Of a stretch of DNA of 64,000 bases, positions 1-9,548 are shown piece after piece. Every line of letters begins with the position of its first letter. The first letter of the stretch is position 1. Source of the DNA: Thermotogota bacterium (GTDB lineage Bacteria; Thermotogota; Thermotogae; Thermotogales; DSM-5069). The stretch is from contig JAKPGA010000034.1 of NCBI GenBank assembly GCA_029551145.1, positions 62,001 to 126,000 on the forward strand, read 5' to 3'. A model generated the notes under the pieces. The model had not been told where the DNA came from. It ran no database searches and worked only from the letters and a program-made list of their open reading frames with translations. The translations under genes were made by a program, and so were the position numbers.

Positions 1-2
1 CA

Positions 3-656
3 ATCCTTGTCCTTCTGGCCTTCATGGTGAGATCAGAACCATCACCAGTGTCAGCTCACAATCAAACCGACGTCCTGAAAATCAATTCGCAACAGAAACG
101 ATTGTTGTTTGGTTTATGGACTTTGGTTACCATGAGAACCTTAGTCATGTCCATTGCACATCTTTACGCACCAATCATCTCTGCTCAAAGGGGTTTTTCG
201 ATTGTTTTTGGAGGGGCTTTGTTATCGGTTGGTGTGGCTGTTGGAGTTTTCACTACCATGTTAGGGGCTTGGTTGAGCAACAGATTTGGCAACTTCCTCA
301 GTAATTTTGTCAGTTTCCTTGGCATGGGGAGTGCATTTTTGATTTTTGCAAACGCATCGAGCATGTTGGTCATGTTACTGAGTTATGTTTTGATCGATGG
401 ATTTGGTTATTTAACCATGTCGTCGAACCTTTCGCAGGCTCAGTTAACCTTACCAAATCACACTTCATTTGCTTCGTCGGTTGTAATGGGCTTTGCCTGG
501 GCTTGTGGTACCGGACTGAGGGTTTTCGTGATAATACCATTTGGAGACAGTATCAGAACACTCATTTACTTTACGGGTTTGATATCTCTCGCAACGGCTT
601 TTGTTGTATTCTTGAAGGGGCGAAAGCTATGTTTTTCTCAGCACAAAAGAATTTAG
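3..656 (+). CDS. MFS-type transporter, C-terminal half (5' end outside window)
   Basis: The reading frame is open back to base 3 with no start that makes sense, so the gene begins before the window. What remains has six hydrophobic segments, consistent with the second half of a 12-helix major facilitator. Helices start near LLFGLWTLVT, FGGALLSVGV, LSNFVSFLGM, LVMLLSYVLI, VVMGFAWACG and LIYFTGLISL, and the tail is a short basic KGRKLCFSQHKR. The substrate cannot be told; a drug- or sugar-efflux role is only a family guess. The last 28 bases overlap the next gene, so the two are probably translated together. Confidence 0.6.
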   Translation: MLVLLAFMVRSEPSPVSAHNQTDVLKINSQQKRLLFGLWTLVTMRTLVMSIAHLYAPIISAQRGFSIVFGGALLSVGVAVGVFTTMLGAWLSNRFGNFLSNFVSFLGMGSAFLIFANASSMLVMLLSYVLIDGFGYLTMSSNLSQAQLTLPNHTSFASSVVMGFAWACGTGLRVFVIIPFGDSIRTLIYFTGLISLATAFVVFLKGRKLCFSQHKRI

Positions 657-1660
657 AACCGAATAGAATGGCTATGTATTTCACCTTGGCTTATTCAATA
701 GCCTTTGTAATCTTATGTGTGTTATATAGAAATTTCTTCAACACACTTTTGTTCACCTTCATTTCGGTTATGGTTGTCGATGCGGTTGCCAGTATTCTTG
801 CAAGAATCTTCAGAATTCGCAAAAGGTTATCGATTATCCTTTCACTTTTGATCTGCTTTTCTGTCTTCATCTGGGGCTTAGTTACGATCATCCCAACTGC
901 CTTCACACAGCTTACAGATTTCTACACATTGATCACAGATATAATAGAAAAGAGAGCATGGGAGCAATATATACAGAACAACGAGCAACTTCTGAACATG
1001 CTCAATAGTGTAGTCGATTTCATAAAACCAAGTATCAATCAGCTTGCAAGCTATCTTCTGAGAGTTGTTGCGTCACAGGTTCCCGGTGCACTTACAGTGT
1101 TGTTTTTTACAATACTCGGTATTATCTATGTCTCTGTGTATTCAAGAAAAATAGTGCAAGTGGTACCATTGCTATACCCAAAAAAGTGTAGACAACACGT
1201 CGCTGGGTTTGTCGAGGAGCTAAAAGTAAACATGAGGCGGTTCATCGGTGTTATAACCTTGAATGCGATCATTGTGGGTTTTGCCTTTTTTATCTTGTTC
1301 AAGATCATGAATATATCTTATGCCCCACTAATCGCTTTCTGGGCTTTCTTGACGAATTTCATCCCCATTGTTGGGGTTATTTTTGAATTCATTCCCGTAT
1401 TTTTGTTCTCACTGTCTTTGGGATTGCAAGGCATGCTCTGGGTGATCTTTTTCTCTGTAATGATACATCTGGCTGTTTTCGTGTTCTTTTTCGAGATCAT
1501 GAAAGGGTATGCAAGGGTCAACCCTGTTGTGATGATTTTCTCGATTCTGCTTACAGGTGAAATCTTTGGACCAGTTGGAGTCTTCTTTGGAGTACCGGCA
1601 GCGGTTTTTGTTGTTGTGTTCTACAAACAGTTCATCTATCCGCAATTTGAAAGGGATTGA
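629..1660 (+). CDS. AI-2E family transporter (PerM-like membrane protein)
   Basis: A 343-residue polytopic membrane protein with the AI-2E transporter (PerM/YhhT) pattern: about three N-terminal helices, a soluble section near residues 95-160 with the KPSINQLASYL stretch, then a helix-rich C-terminal half (LTVLFFTILGIIYV, FIGVITLNAIIVG, FWAFLTNFIPIVG). The frame is open further upstream to 503, but ATG 629 is chosen because GAAGGGG lies 8 bases before it and the upstream part reads as non-hydrophobic shadow of the MFS gene. The family includes exporters of signals or cations (Na+/H+); the substrate here is unknown. It overlaps the MFS gene and is followed by a stop/start overlap with the next gene. 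Confidence 0.8.
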   Translation: MFFSAQKNLEPNRMAMYFTLAYSIAFVILCVLYRNFFNTLLFTFISVMVVDAVASILARIFRIRKRLSIILSLLICFSVFIWGLVTIIPTAFTQLTDFYTLITDIIEKRAWEQYIQNNEQLLNMLNSVVDFIKPSINQLASYLLRVVASQVPGALTVLFFTILGIIYVSVYSRKIVQVVPLLYPKKCRQHVAGFVEELKVNMRRFIGVITLNAIIVGFAFFILFKIMNISYAPLIAFWAFLTNFIPIVGVIFEFIPVFLFSLSLGLQGMLWVIFFSVMIHLAVFVFFFEIMKGYARVNPVVMIFSILLTGEIFGPVGVFFGVPAAVFVVVFYKQFIYPQFERD

Positions 1661-1662
1661 TG

Positions 1663-2823
1663 ATGAGAAATATCGTCCTGGTTTTGCTTGTCTGCTGGTC
1701 TGTTTCGCTGGCAGGTGTCATTGATCAGCTGGGAAAGGATCCAGAACAAAGTTGGTTAGCATTGATAGATCTAATTAAGCGTGATCCCGACTCTCAATAT
1801 ATCTTTTCCGAAGGACCAAGAATATCTGCGAAGAGACGTCTTGTGCGTTTTGAATCATTAAGACGGGCTGTTACTGATGAAGATTTCGATCTCTTTGTGA
1901 AAGAACTGTCTAACTCCTTAGATTTGCAGGTCGATCTTTCAAAAGAAGCGATGATAGTTTTTCCTCAGTTGCAAGGTCACATCAAACAGTTCGAAAAAGG
2001 TGAGTTTTCAGAAGCAGTTGTGATAAAGAGCTTTTGGAAATTAGGCATAACCACAGTTGTTCCAAAGGGCTTTGGGAAATGGTTGGTGGAGAGTTTTCTG
2101 AAGGATCCACTCTTGTTGGATTGGAACCTGGTTGGGCTCATAAAGACCGCCAAGAATCGTGAAGACATTTCTCGAGAAATAATCGACACATGTCTCATGT
2201 ATAAAGATAATGAGCCATCCTTTCCATCTTTGTACAGGCTCTTTGAAATTGCGAATGAATACGACAAAGACTATTCAAAGGAATTTGGTAATGAATTAAA
2301 ATCTTATGTGGATCTACTCAATGCGATAAATAAACTGGAACCATCTCGAGTGACGTCATCGGAGTTATCCAAAATCATTTCCCAGTTTGACCGATTATCT
2401 TTACCGAAAGAGGAAGTTAAAAAGAGGATAGCCTTTCTAATAGAAAACGCGAAGAAGGTCGGAATCAGATTTGATCAGGTGGAATCAAAGGACAAGTACA
2501 TTGATAATCTTCTGAAAGAACCACATGCCCTCGTTGTGAAAGGTTCATATCTGACCTGGATCGTTCTTGGAGTGATAGCGTGCGTGATCATCTTATCAAT
2601 AGACAGAATCAGGCTTAATCTGCTGATTTGGCTTGGCATGAAAAAGGCGGCTATCAAGACCTGTAGGAGAATTCTTCTGAGAGAACCTTCAGATCTAAAG
2701 ACTCGTTCAAGGTTGGCAATGCTTTATGAACAATTAGGCGATATCAATCAAGCGGTAAAAGAATACCAATGCATAAAAGACCTGAGCAAAATGCTCAAAT
2801 CACCGAGAGAAAATAGAGACTGA
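1663..2823 (+). CDS. Membrane-anchored protein with C-terminal TPR-like repeat, function unknown
   Basis: A 386-residue protein beginning with a cleavable-looking signal (MRNIVLVLLVCWSVSLAG). It then has about 270 mostly helical, charged, presumably periplasmic residues, one transmembrane helix near 295-313 (WIVLGVIACVIILSID) and a cytoplasmic tail whose last 60 residues look like one or two TPR units (LLREPSDLKTRSRLAMLYEQLGD). ATG 1660 and ATG 1663 are both possible; 1663 has the better distance from AAAGGG. I do not recognise the family. It directly abuts the PerM-like gene, so it may belong to the same transcript. It is followed at once by a convergent MATE gene. Confidence 0.6.
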   Translation: MRNIVLVLLVCWSVSLAGVIDQLGKDPEQSWLALIDLIKRDPDSQYIFSEGPRISAKRRLVRFESLRRAVTDEDFDLFVKELSNSLDLQVDLSKEAMIVFPQLQGHIKQFEKGEFSEAVVIKSFWKLGITTVVPKGFGKWLVESFLKDPLLLDWNLVGLIKTAKNREDISREIIDTCLMYKDNEPSFPSLYRLFEIANEYDKDYSKEFGNELKSYVDLLNAINKLEPSRVTSSELSKIISQFDRLSLPKEEVKKRIAFLIENAKKVGIRFDQVESKDKYIDNLLKEPHALVVKGSYLTWIVLGVIACVIILSIDRIRLNLLIWLGMKKAAIKTCRRILLREPSDLKTRSRLAMLYEQLGDINQAVKEYQCIKDLSKMLKSPRENRD

Positions 2824-2824
2824 C

Positions 2825-4246
2825 TCAGCTGCCATGATGTGATTCATCTACCACGACTTTGTTTACTCTTAGAGCTGTCTTCCTCGCAGTTTTCTCCCAT
2901 TGCCCTGTTAGATAGAATATCAATTTGATAAGACTTCGAAATATTATATCTGCTATCATACCAAGCCATGCGCCAAGCAGTCCCATCTTGAAATGAGCCA
3001 CCAGCAAATAGCCAACAGGCAATCTGATCAACCACATCGCAAAGGCGACTGCAAACATTGGGAAAGAGGTATTCCCAGTACCCCTCAGAGCGCCATTCAT
3101 AGAGTAATCGATTGCCAGAAAGGCTTGTACCAAGCCTATGAGTCTAACAGGCAACTCGGCCATAGATATTATCTGCAGATCATTTGTGAACAGAGTTATT
3201 AAGATCTTTGGAAATGCAAAAATGAAAAGTCCAACCGATATTTGAAAGATCGAAGTGAGAATCCAACCTTGGCGTACGATTCCAGCCACCTTTTTGAAGT
3301 CGCTTCTGCCATTGTATCGGCCCACGAGTGCCGTTATCGCAACGGAGATACCCATTCCAGGCATGAAGGAAATCGACTCAATGTTTATACCTACCCTGTG
3401 TGCCGCATATGCCTTCGAACCTGCCAAAAGCAATATGTTTGCGAAGATGAGAAGGCCCGTCGAGAACAAAACATTTTCACCAGCGGTGGGAAGACCTACA
3501 GACAAAACACTCCTCATGGTCGAGAAGTCTAACTTTCTGCCTTCTTTGTCATGCGCATGGAGATTGTGGTTCTTGAAAACCGCTATGAACAACATTACAA
3601 CTCCCACGAGCCGTGAAAGCACAGTTGCCAGTGCTGCACCCTTTGCTTCAAGTCTTGGAAAGCCGAATTTACCAAAGATCATACCATAGTCGAGAAACAC
3701 ATTCAAACTGTTCGAAATCGCTACAACCATCATCGGAGTCTTTGTATCACCAGAGCCTCTCAAAGCCGCACCAAGTGTACCCATTAACGACATGGTGAGT
3801 ATACCCAGTAATATCACTCTGAGATAATCAACACTCATCTTGTAGACTTGCTGATCAACATTCGGGAAGACCTTCAAGACTACTGGCACAAATGGCACAA
3901 AGAGCATCATCAGTAATCCCCATATAACCGCAAGATACAGACCATTCCAGAGAGACTTAGATATCATCCTGGCGTTCCTCGCGCCTATGGCGTTTGACAC
4001 CAGCACAGTCACACCAGTTGATGCAGCTATCAGAACGACCTGAAAAATGAAAAACACTTGATTTGCGAGCGAAGCACCGCTCATTGCCTGCCATGAAAGG
4101 TGGCCCAGAAAAGCTGTATCAACAAGTCCCAGAAGCATCTGTAAGGCATTTTCCGCCATGGATGGTAAACCAAGAGACAGCAATTCTCTTCTGATCTCTC
4201 TTGCCTGAGTTTTTGTGAGATACTCTCTCAGTAGGGAATACTTCAA
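2825..4246 (-). CDS. MATE family efflux transporter
   Basis: A 473-residue protein made of two homologous six-helix halves typical of MatE (NorM/DinF-like) antiporters, which export drugs or cationic metabolites against Na+ or H+. Characteristic stretches are LGLPSMAENALQMLLGLVD at the start, GAALRGSGDTKTPM near the end of half one and GALRGTGNTSFPMF in half two. The frame stays open to 4345, but that start would overlap the divergent neighbour. A TTG at 4246 (LKYSLLREYL) is preceded by GGAGGT at 6 bases and is taken as the start. The gene ends two bases after the convergent TPR protein, leaving no room for separate terminators. Confidence 0.85.
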   Translation of the reverse strand: MKYSLLREYLTKTQAREIRRELLSLGLPSMAENALQMLLGLVDTAFLGHLSWQAMSGASLANQVFFIFQVVLIAASTGVTVLVSNAIGARNARMISKSLWNGLYLAVIWGLLMMLFVPFVPVVLKVFPNVDQQVYKMSVDYLRVILLGILTMSLMGTLGAALRGSGDTKTPMMVVAISNSLNVFLDYGMIFGKFGFPRLEAKGAALATVLSRLVGVVMLFIAVFKNHNLHAHDKEGRKLDFSTMRSVLSVGLPTAGENVLFSTGLLIFANILLLAGSKAYAAHRVGINIESISFMPGMGISVAITALVGRYNGRSDFKKVAGIVRQGWILTSIFQISVGLFIFAFPKILITLFTNDLQIISMAELPVRLIGLVQAFLAIDYSMNGALRGTGNTSFPMFAVAFAMWLIRLPVGYLLVAHFKMGLLGAWLGMIADIIFRSLIKLIFYLTGQWEKTARKTALRVNKVVVDESHHGS

Positions 4247-4371
4247 ACAGATACCTCCATAGATTGGATAACATTTCTTGGTTTCGAATTTAGTTCGCAT
4301 GCGTAACTTTTTGTATCCATGCTGTATCGAAATTGATCGATTCATCTTATACTCTTTTTGGGAGACAACAG

Positions 4372-4938
4372 ATGAGTGGCTATTACAGTATAAGAGATCA
4401 ACAGATAAGGGTTACAGATGATTTTGACGGTGATAGAATTCTTGTACTGTGCACTGGCGGAGATGATGTGTTCACGAAACTGTTGAAACAAAGAGCTGTT
4501 CTTATTGTGCCAGATGAGGAACTAATGAAAGGTGCTGATACAAAATCCTTGAGAATTGTTATGAACCCGCTGAAGCTGTCTTTTGCTCCCGAATCATTTG
4601 ACCTTGTAATTTGTTTTTTCACGTTTTTCTATCTACCAAAGCACAAGGCAGTCTTTGAAAATGTGAATCACGTTCTAAAAAGATGGGGAAGGCTGTTAGT
4701 ATGGGACGCAGTGATTCCAAAAAAAATCGGCCATAAGAGCTTTTACGCCGTCCCTTTGTTGATCGACAGCGGTTTTGAAGTGATCAAAACTGTGCATGTG
4801 ACAAAGTGGAAATTCGAACAAAACTCCGGTCTCATCAAGAAGATAGCACGAGAGAATGGCTTTAAACTTCTGAAAGAAGAAACGTACGATCAGATTTTCT
4901 ATCTTGAATTTTCCAAGGTAGCAGATGCAAAGAAATGA
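4372..4938 (+). CDS. Class I methyltransferase-like protein with degenerate SAM motif
   Basis: A 188-residue protein starting at ATG 4372 after GGGAG (a start at 4333 lacks a ribosome site). It has the layout of a small methyltransferase type 11 domain: a first strand ILVLCTGG at the place of motif I, a PLKLSFAPESFDLVICFF stretch like the post-II acidic strand, and HVLKRWGRLLVWD like the usual VLKPGG strand. The glycine-rich GxGxG loop is not intact (CTGGDD), so cofactor binding is uncertain. It is divergent from the MATE gene and ends directly against fliI. No substrate can be suggested. Confidence 0.5.
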   Translation: MSGYYSIRDQQIRVTDDFDGDRILVLCTGGDDVFTKLLKQRAVLIVPDEELMKGADTKSLRIVMNPLKLSFAPESFDLVICFFTFFYLPKHKAVFENVNHVLKRWGRLLVWDAVIPKKIGHKSFYAVPLLIDSGFEVIKTVHVTKWKFEQNSGLIKKIARENGFKLLKEETYDQIFYLEFSKVADAKK

Positions 4939-6252
4939 TCAGACCATAGCGGAGAGTTTCAGAAGCTCGTTCACTGTTTGATCGTATGCCGGTTTTTCTT
5001 CTATTCCTTGCTTGAGAAAATCATTTATGGGTTCTATCATCTTTATTGCCTTGTCTATCTGCAAGTTCGATCCAGGTTTGTAGGCACCGACATCTATTAA
5101 ATCTTTCGATTCATAGTATACCGCCATCAAACTACGCAGTTTCTTGTTAGCTTCCAAATGATCTTTGTTCACTATATCTATCATCAATCTGCTAACACTT
5201 GCAAGCACATCTATTGCAGGATAATGATTCAACTCTGCCAATCTTCTGGAAAGCATTATATGACCATCCACAACGCTCCTAACTGTGTCAGAAATAGGTT
5301 CATTGAAATCATCTGCTTCTACAAGAACCGTGTATATCGCCGTAATGCTCCCTTTGTCTGAATTCCCAGCCCTTTCCAAAATCCCTGGTATACCTGCAAA
5401 TACGCTTGGTGGATATCCCCTCGCGGTTGGGGGTTCTCCAATTGCGAGTCCTATCTCTCTTTGCGCCATTGCCCAGCGTGTCAGTGAATCGACCATCAGA
5501 AGCACGTCAAAACCTCTGTCACGAAAATACTCAGCGATACTTGTCGCCGTGTAAAGAGCTTTAGCCCTCATCAACGCCGGCTGATCCGATGTTGAGACAA
5601 CTACCACCGATTTTTCGATGCCACTTGCCAAGTCTTTTTCTATGAACTCCCTGACCTCTCTACCGCGTTCACCTATCAGGGCTATCACGTTCACATCAGC
5701 GACGGTATTTCTTGCTATCATCCCAAGCAGCGTGCTCTTGCCAACGCCACTACCCGCGAAAATCCCAATTCTCTGCCCTTTGCCTATGGTTATGAAACCA
5801 TCTATTGCCCGAACTCCTACCGGTAATGGTTCGACGATTCTTGACCTTTTCAAGGGATGGGGTGCAGTGTTGATCAACGGATATCTTTGCTTAGCCATCA
5901 ATGGCTTCCCGTCGATCGGTCTCCCAAGGCCATCGACAACCCTACCCATCATTTCATCTGAGACTGCCACATCTAATCTTTTTCCAGTCTTGTAGATTAC
6001 CGTTCCATGTTTTGCACCCGACAAATCCTCCAATGGCATGAGCAGAACTCTCCCGTCTTTGAATCCAACAACCTCGCACAGTGGTTGCTTGCTGTTCAGG
6101 TTCATTCTGCATATCTCTCCAAGGAACGCATCTGGTCCAATGGATTCAACGGTAAGTCCAACTACGCGACTCACCTTGCCATTTATCTTTAAAAAATCTT
6201 CCTCTTCAGCTCTGTCCCTTAGAAATCTTAGAATTTCAAGAGGTTGGTTCAC
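4939..6252 (-). CDS. fliI: Flagellar export ATPase FliI
   Basis: The F1-beta-like ATPase that energises the flagellar type III export apparatus on the cytoplasmic side of the basal body. Visible motifs are a P-loop GSGVGKST, a GERGREVREF loop, the Walker B strand VLLMVDSLTRWAMAQREI, and GEPPTARGYPPSVF, which is diagnostic for FliI/SctN. The frame is open to 6270, but that TTG lies inside the ribosome site. GAGGAGG stands 9 bases before a GTG at 6252 (3 before a TTG at 6258), so 6252 is preferred and gives 437 residues. The start overlaps the end of fliH. It is the last gene of the minus-strand order fliF-fliG-fliH-fliI. Confidence 0.95.
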   Translation of the reverse strand: MNQPLEILRFLRDRAEEEDFLKINGKVSRVVGLTVESIGPDAFLGEICRMNLNSKQPLCEVVGFKDGRVLLMPLEDLSGAKHGTVIYKTGKRLDVAVSDEMMGRVVDGLGRPIDGKPLMAKQRYPLINTAPHPLKRSRIVEPLPVGVRAIDGFITIGKGQRIGIFAGSGVGKSTLLGMIARNTVADVNVIALIGERGREVREFIEKDLASGIEKSVVVVSTSDQPALMRAKALYTATSIAEYFRDRGFDVLLMVDSLTRWAMAQREIGLAIGEPPTARGYPPSVFAGIPGILERAGNSDKGSITAIYTVLVEADDFNEPISDTVRSVVDGHIMLSRRLAELNHYPAIDVLASVSRLMIDIVNKDHLEANKKLRSLMAVYYESKDLIDVGAYKPGSNLQIDKAIKMIEPINDFLKQGIEEKPAYDQTVNELLKLSAMV

Positions 6253-6901
6253 TTCCAAAAGCCTCCTCAAGCAGTTGATCGATAATCTGAGTTAAATACT
6301 GATTTGTACCATCTATCACGCCTATTTCCGTATCGACAATTATCTCTCCTCGTTTCAAAGCTGCCGATTTCACAAGTTCCATTCCAAGCGACTTGAATTG
6401 CTCAACTATCTGTGGAAAACTCTCGAAGTCTTCGGTGTTCATCGTTACCTTAATATTGCTCATGCCTATGATTTTCGACAGAATATTCTCGATTTTCTTT
6501 TGGTAGTCAACCTTGTTTATCTCCCTGTAAGCCATCTTTTTTGTTAATATGTGCAGGATTTCTGTCAGTTCATTCGAAATGTCAGCGATTTTTGAGTTCA
6601 ATTGCTTTCGGAATTCCTCCACGATTTTATTGAGTGTCTGCACAGTTGCTTTCATCTGACTTTGTGCAAGCTCGGCTTCCTTTTTGCTCTTTTCCAGAAT
6701 GCTTTGAGAATCCTTCTTTGCATTTTCGATGATCTGTTTGGCTTTCAGTTGCGCTTCATTGATTATTTGATTTGCCTGTTCGTGGGCATCGCGGAGTTCT
6801 TGCTCGGCCTTTTTGAAAAGTTCTGTTGGATCTTCAGTGGCTTTCGTTTGGCTGAATACATAGGGACTGTCTATGAAGAGTTGGCGTTTCTTGATGATCA
6901 C
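6236..6901 (-). CDS. fliH: Flagellar assembly protein FliH
   Basis: A 221-residue FliH homologue, the stator-like regulator that dimerises and holds FliI near the export gate. Residues about 25-110 are a charged coiled coil rich in Lys, Glu, Gln and Ala (KKAEQELRDAHEQANQI), followed by a compact C-terminal domain that ends VDTEIGVIDG, as in FliH and V-ATPase E subunits. The start is GTG, sharing GTGA with the fliG stop codon, so it is translationally coupled. Sequence conservation in this family is low; the call rests on the coiled coil, the C-terminal domain and position between fliG and fliI. Confidence 0.88.
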   Translation of the reverse strand: MIIKKRQLFIDSPYVFSQTKATEDPTELFKKAEQELRDAHEQANQIINEAQLKAKQIIENAKKDSQSILEKSKKEAELAQSQMKATVQTLNKIVEEFRKQLNSKIADISNELTEILHILTKKMAYREINKVDYQKKIENILSKIIGMSNIKVTMNTEDFESFPQIVEQFKSLGMELVKSAALKRGEIIVDTEIGVIDGTNQYLTQIIDQLLEEAFGSEPTS

Positions 6902-7908
6902 ACGATCAGCTCCTCGCCACCACCTTTGGCAATGATTATCTCACCGGCTTCTTCGAGTCTTCTTACAACGTTTATGATCTTCTGCTGTGCCTCTTCAACA
7001 TCCTTTATCCTAACCGGTCCCATGTACTCAAGCTCATCCTGGAGCAACTGTGCCGCTCTTTTGGAGATGTTCTTAAATATCTTTTCCTTGACTTCTTCTG
7101 AAGCCCCTTTTAAGGCAAGTGCCAAGTCCTTAGTTTCCACCTCACGCAAAATCAACTGTACCGACCTATCATCGAGCTTCATCAGATCCTCAAAGACGAA
7201 CATCCTGCGTCTGATCTCTTCGGCCAGTTCAGGTGAATCATAACCGAGTTTTTCCATGATCTTCTTTTCTGATGATCGATCCAAACTATTCATGATCTCA
7301 GCGGCGGTATTAACACCACCTACCTGGCTAAAACTCTGGCTGACAAACCCCGAGAGTTTCCTCTCAAGATTTTTCTCGATTTCCCTTATGACATCGGGAG
7401 AAGAACGTTCCAGCAAAGCCACTCTTTTTACTACTTCAACCTGTAGATCATCAGGTAGCGATGCCAGTATCCTTCCTGCAAGTTGAGGTTCAAGATAACT
7501 GAGTATCAGAGCAACTGTCTGTGGGTGTTCACTCTGCAGGAAATTGACCAGTTGCAGTGGGTCGGTTTGTCTGAGAAAATCAAACGGTTTGACCTGAAGG
7601 TTGGAGATCAATCTTTCAATTATCTTCATGGCTTTTTCTGGTCCAAAGGCTTTTTGCAAAACTTCCTTAGCGTAATCAATTCCACCTTGCGAGATCATCT
7701 CTCTTGCGCGGGCGATTTCCTGAAACTCTGACAAAACAGTTTTTTTCTCGTCATCGGATATCTTACCGACATTAGCTATCTCAACCGTTAGTTGTTCAAC
7801 ATCAGCTTCATCAAGATGTTTCAGGACCGATGCAGCCTTTTCTGGTCCGAGCATGACAAGAAGTACCGCAGCCTTTCTTCTGCCACTGAGCTGTTTTTTC
7901 TCGGCCAT
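6898..7908 (-). CDS. fliG: Flagellar motor switch protein FliG
   Basis: A 336-residue full-length FliG, the rotor protein that touches the stator MotA and transmits torque. The N-terminal domain begins SGRRKAAVLLVMLGPEKAA, the middle domain carries the EHPQTVALILSYL element (EHPQ motif) near residue 128, and the C-terminal torque domain contains FVFEDLMKLDDRSVQLILREV with the charged residues that face MotA. The start ATG has GAGGGATGTGAG in front and lies one base past the fliF stop. The C-terminal domain of FliF upstream carries the matching FliG-binding tail. Confidence 0.97.
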   Translation of the reverse strand: MAEKKQLSGRRKAAVLLVMLGPEKAASVLKHLDEADVEQLTVEIANVGKISDDEKKTVLSEFQEIARAREMISQGGIDYAKEVLQKAFGPEKAMKIIERLISNLQVKPFDFLRQTDPLQLVNFLQSEHPQTVALILSYLEPQLAGRILASLPDDLQVEVVKRVALLERSSPDVIREIEKNLERKLSGFVSQSFSQVGGVNTAAEIMNSLDRSSEKKIMEKLGYDSPELAEEIRRRMFVFEDLMKLDDRSVQLILREVETKDLALALKGASEEVKEKIFKNISKRAAQLLQDELEYMGPVRIKDVEEAQQKIINVVRRLEEAGEIIIAKGGGEELIV

Positions 7909-7909
7909 C

Positions 7910-9532
7910 TCACATCCCTCTTTCCACTAACCATAGTTTTATGATGTTTGCAACTTCTTCTGGAGATTCCTTGTACATCTTCTCGAGGTTTTCTTTGAGT
8001 TCAAGTAGTGCTTGCTGTTCTGGTGTGAGAGGTGCTTCTTTGACCTTTTCTTCTTCGAATACCTTTTTCAGTTCTTCCTCCATTCTGAGTTTTCGCTGTT
8101 CTATGAGTTTTCTTCCCTTGATTCTTCTGATTTGTATGATGATCAGATACATCAGCATAAAACAGAGTATGAACAGAATGCTCAAACCAAAGACCATCAT
8201 CGAAAAGCGCTTTCTTTTTTCGATTTCGGCTAAGCTCTTTTGATACTCTTCCTCAAAAGATCTATCAAATGGGAGAAAGGCAACCGAGACAGAAAGTTTC
8301 GGATCGCTCGAATTTGCCCCGATACCCTTGCTGACCAAATCTGACACAATACCAGCCCATTTGATCCTTTCATTCTCGTCGAATTTTTGAAAAACCGACG
8401 AAGAAGCGTCTATTACAACGGACAGGCTCAGAGATTCAATTTCTCCTTCCCTGTTTTGAACAACATTTTCAACTACACTGTTCAACTCGTAGTTAGTTAT
8501 GGTGTGAGTCTTTTCATAAGTCGATGTTCCTTCTCCAGTTGTGCTTGGATAGGTTGGTGGGATGTTGGAGTCTGTACCAACAGCTCCGCCAGTTGGTGGC
8601 TGATTTGTGCTTTTTTCCGTTTCTTGTTCTTGACTTCTTATGATTCCGCCTTGTCTTGTAACGGGCTCATATTTCGTAGACTGCTTTTCTATCTTCTCCC
8701 AGTTCAGTTTGATGTCGGGAATAACCTCGACCCTACTGGCTCCAAAAACAGCTTCTAAGGTTTGCTTTATCTTTTTTCCGTAGTAGGCTTCAAGATTCAT
8801 CTTTAACTCAGTTCTACTTGAAGCCAACAGCATATCACTCGAAGCAGTAACCTTGTCACTGAGTACCCTTGACATTTGATCGACTACCTTCACATTTTCC
8901 AATTTCATCCCTTCCACGGCACCGGCAACTAATTCCATGATTCCTTTTATTTGATTCTGTGTCAAATCTTGACCGGGCTGTAGAACAACTAACACAGATG
9001 CTCTTGGCTCTGCCATTTCACCACGGACATAGTATGTGTACTTCGGTAAAGTGAGGTGAACGCGCGCTGCCTTGACACCGCTTATAGTCATGATGCTCCG
9101 CTCAAGTTCCCCTTGTAAAGCGATTTGGTACCTTACCTGTCTATCGAAGCTGGTTGCTCCAAAACTCTGTTGATCTAAGATCTCAAAACCTTTTGTAGTT
9201 GCACCGAGTACACCCATGGAGGCAAGCCTCATCCTCAGCTCATAAACGTTGTACTTGTCTGACACAAGTACTCTTCCGGGTTCAACTTTATACTGTACAC
9301 CCATTGTCTGAAGCTGCTGGATCAGATAGCCAGATTGCTCATCGGTCAGGCCGCTGACCAAGAGTATGTACCTTGGAGTAGTAAAAATCGCAAGCATGAC
9401 TATACTGACAACCAATATCGCTATGCCAATACCTGCAAACAATATCTTGCTGGGGATTGGAAGAGCCTTCCATTTTTCGTACAGACCTTTGATGTATCCC
9501 CAGATTTTCTTGAGAAAGTTCAATCTCACCAC
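7910..9532 (-). CDS. fliF: Flagellar MS-ring protein FliF
   Basis: A 540-residue FliF that forms the MS ring in the inner membrane and nucleates flagellar assembly. It has two membrane helices, near 30-51 (ILFAGIGIAILVVSIV) and 443-467 (FSMMVFGLSILFILCF), enclosing the periplasmic ring-building domains (YVRGEMAEPRASVLV, QIKGIMELVAGAVEGM). The C-terminal tail EEVANIIKLWLVERG matches the segment that docks on FliG. A linker near residues 290-340 is low-complexity (Thr, Pro, Gly, Ser), as usual. The gene follows a lytic transglycosylase by 16 bases, which suggests joint transcription. Confidence 0.96.
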   Translation of the reverse strand: MVRLNFLKKIWGYIKGLYEKWKALPIPSKILFAGIGIAILVVSIVMLAIFTTPRYILLVSGLTDEQSGYLIQQLQTMGVQYKVEPGRVLVSDKYNVYELRMRLASMGVLGATTKGFEILDQQSFGATSFDRQVRYQIALQGELERSIMTISGVKAARVHLTLPKYTYYVRGEMAEPRASVLVVLQPGQDLTQNQIKGIMELVAGAVEGMKLENVKVVDQMSRVLSDKVTASSDMLLASSRTELKMNLEAYYGKKIKQTLEAVFGASRVEVIPDIKLNWEKIEKQSTKYEPVTRQGGIIRSQEQETEKSTNQPPTGGAVGTDSNIPPTYPSTTGEGTSTYEKTHTITNYELNSVVENVVQNREGEIESLSLSVVIDASSSVFQKFDENERIKWAGIVSDLVSKGIGANSSDPKLSVSVAFLPFDRSFEEEYQKSLAEIEKRKRFSMMVFGLSILFILCFMLMYLIIIQIRRIKGRKLIEQRKLRMEEELKKVFEEEKVKEAPLTPEQQALLELKENLEKMYKESPEEVANIIKLWLVERGM

Positions 9533-9548
9533 TCCTTAAGTACTATCC

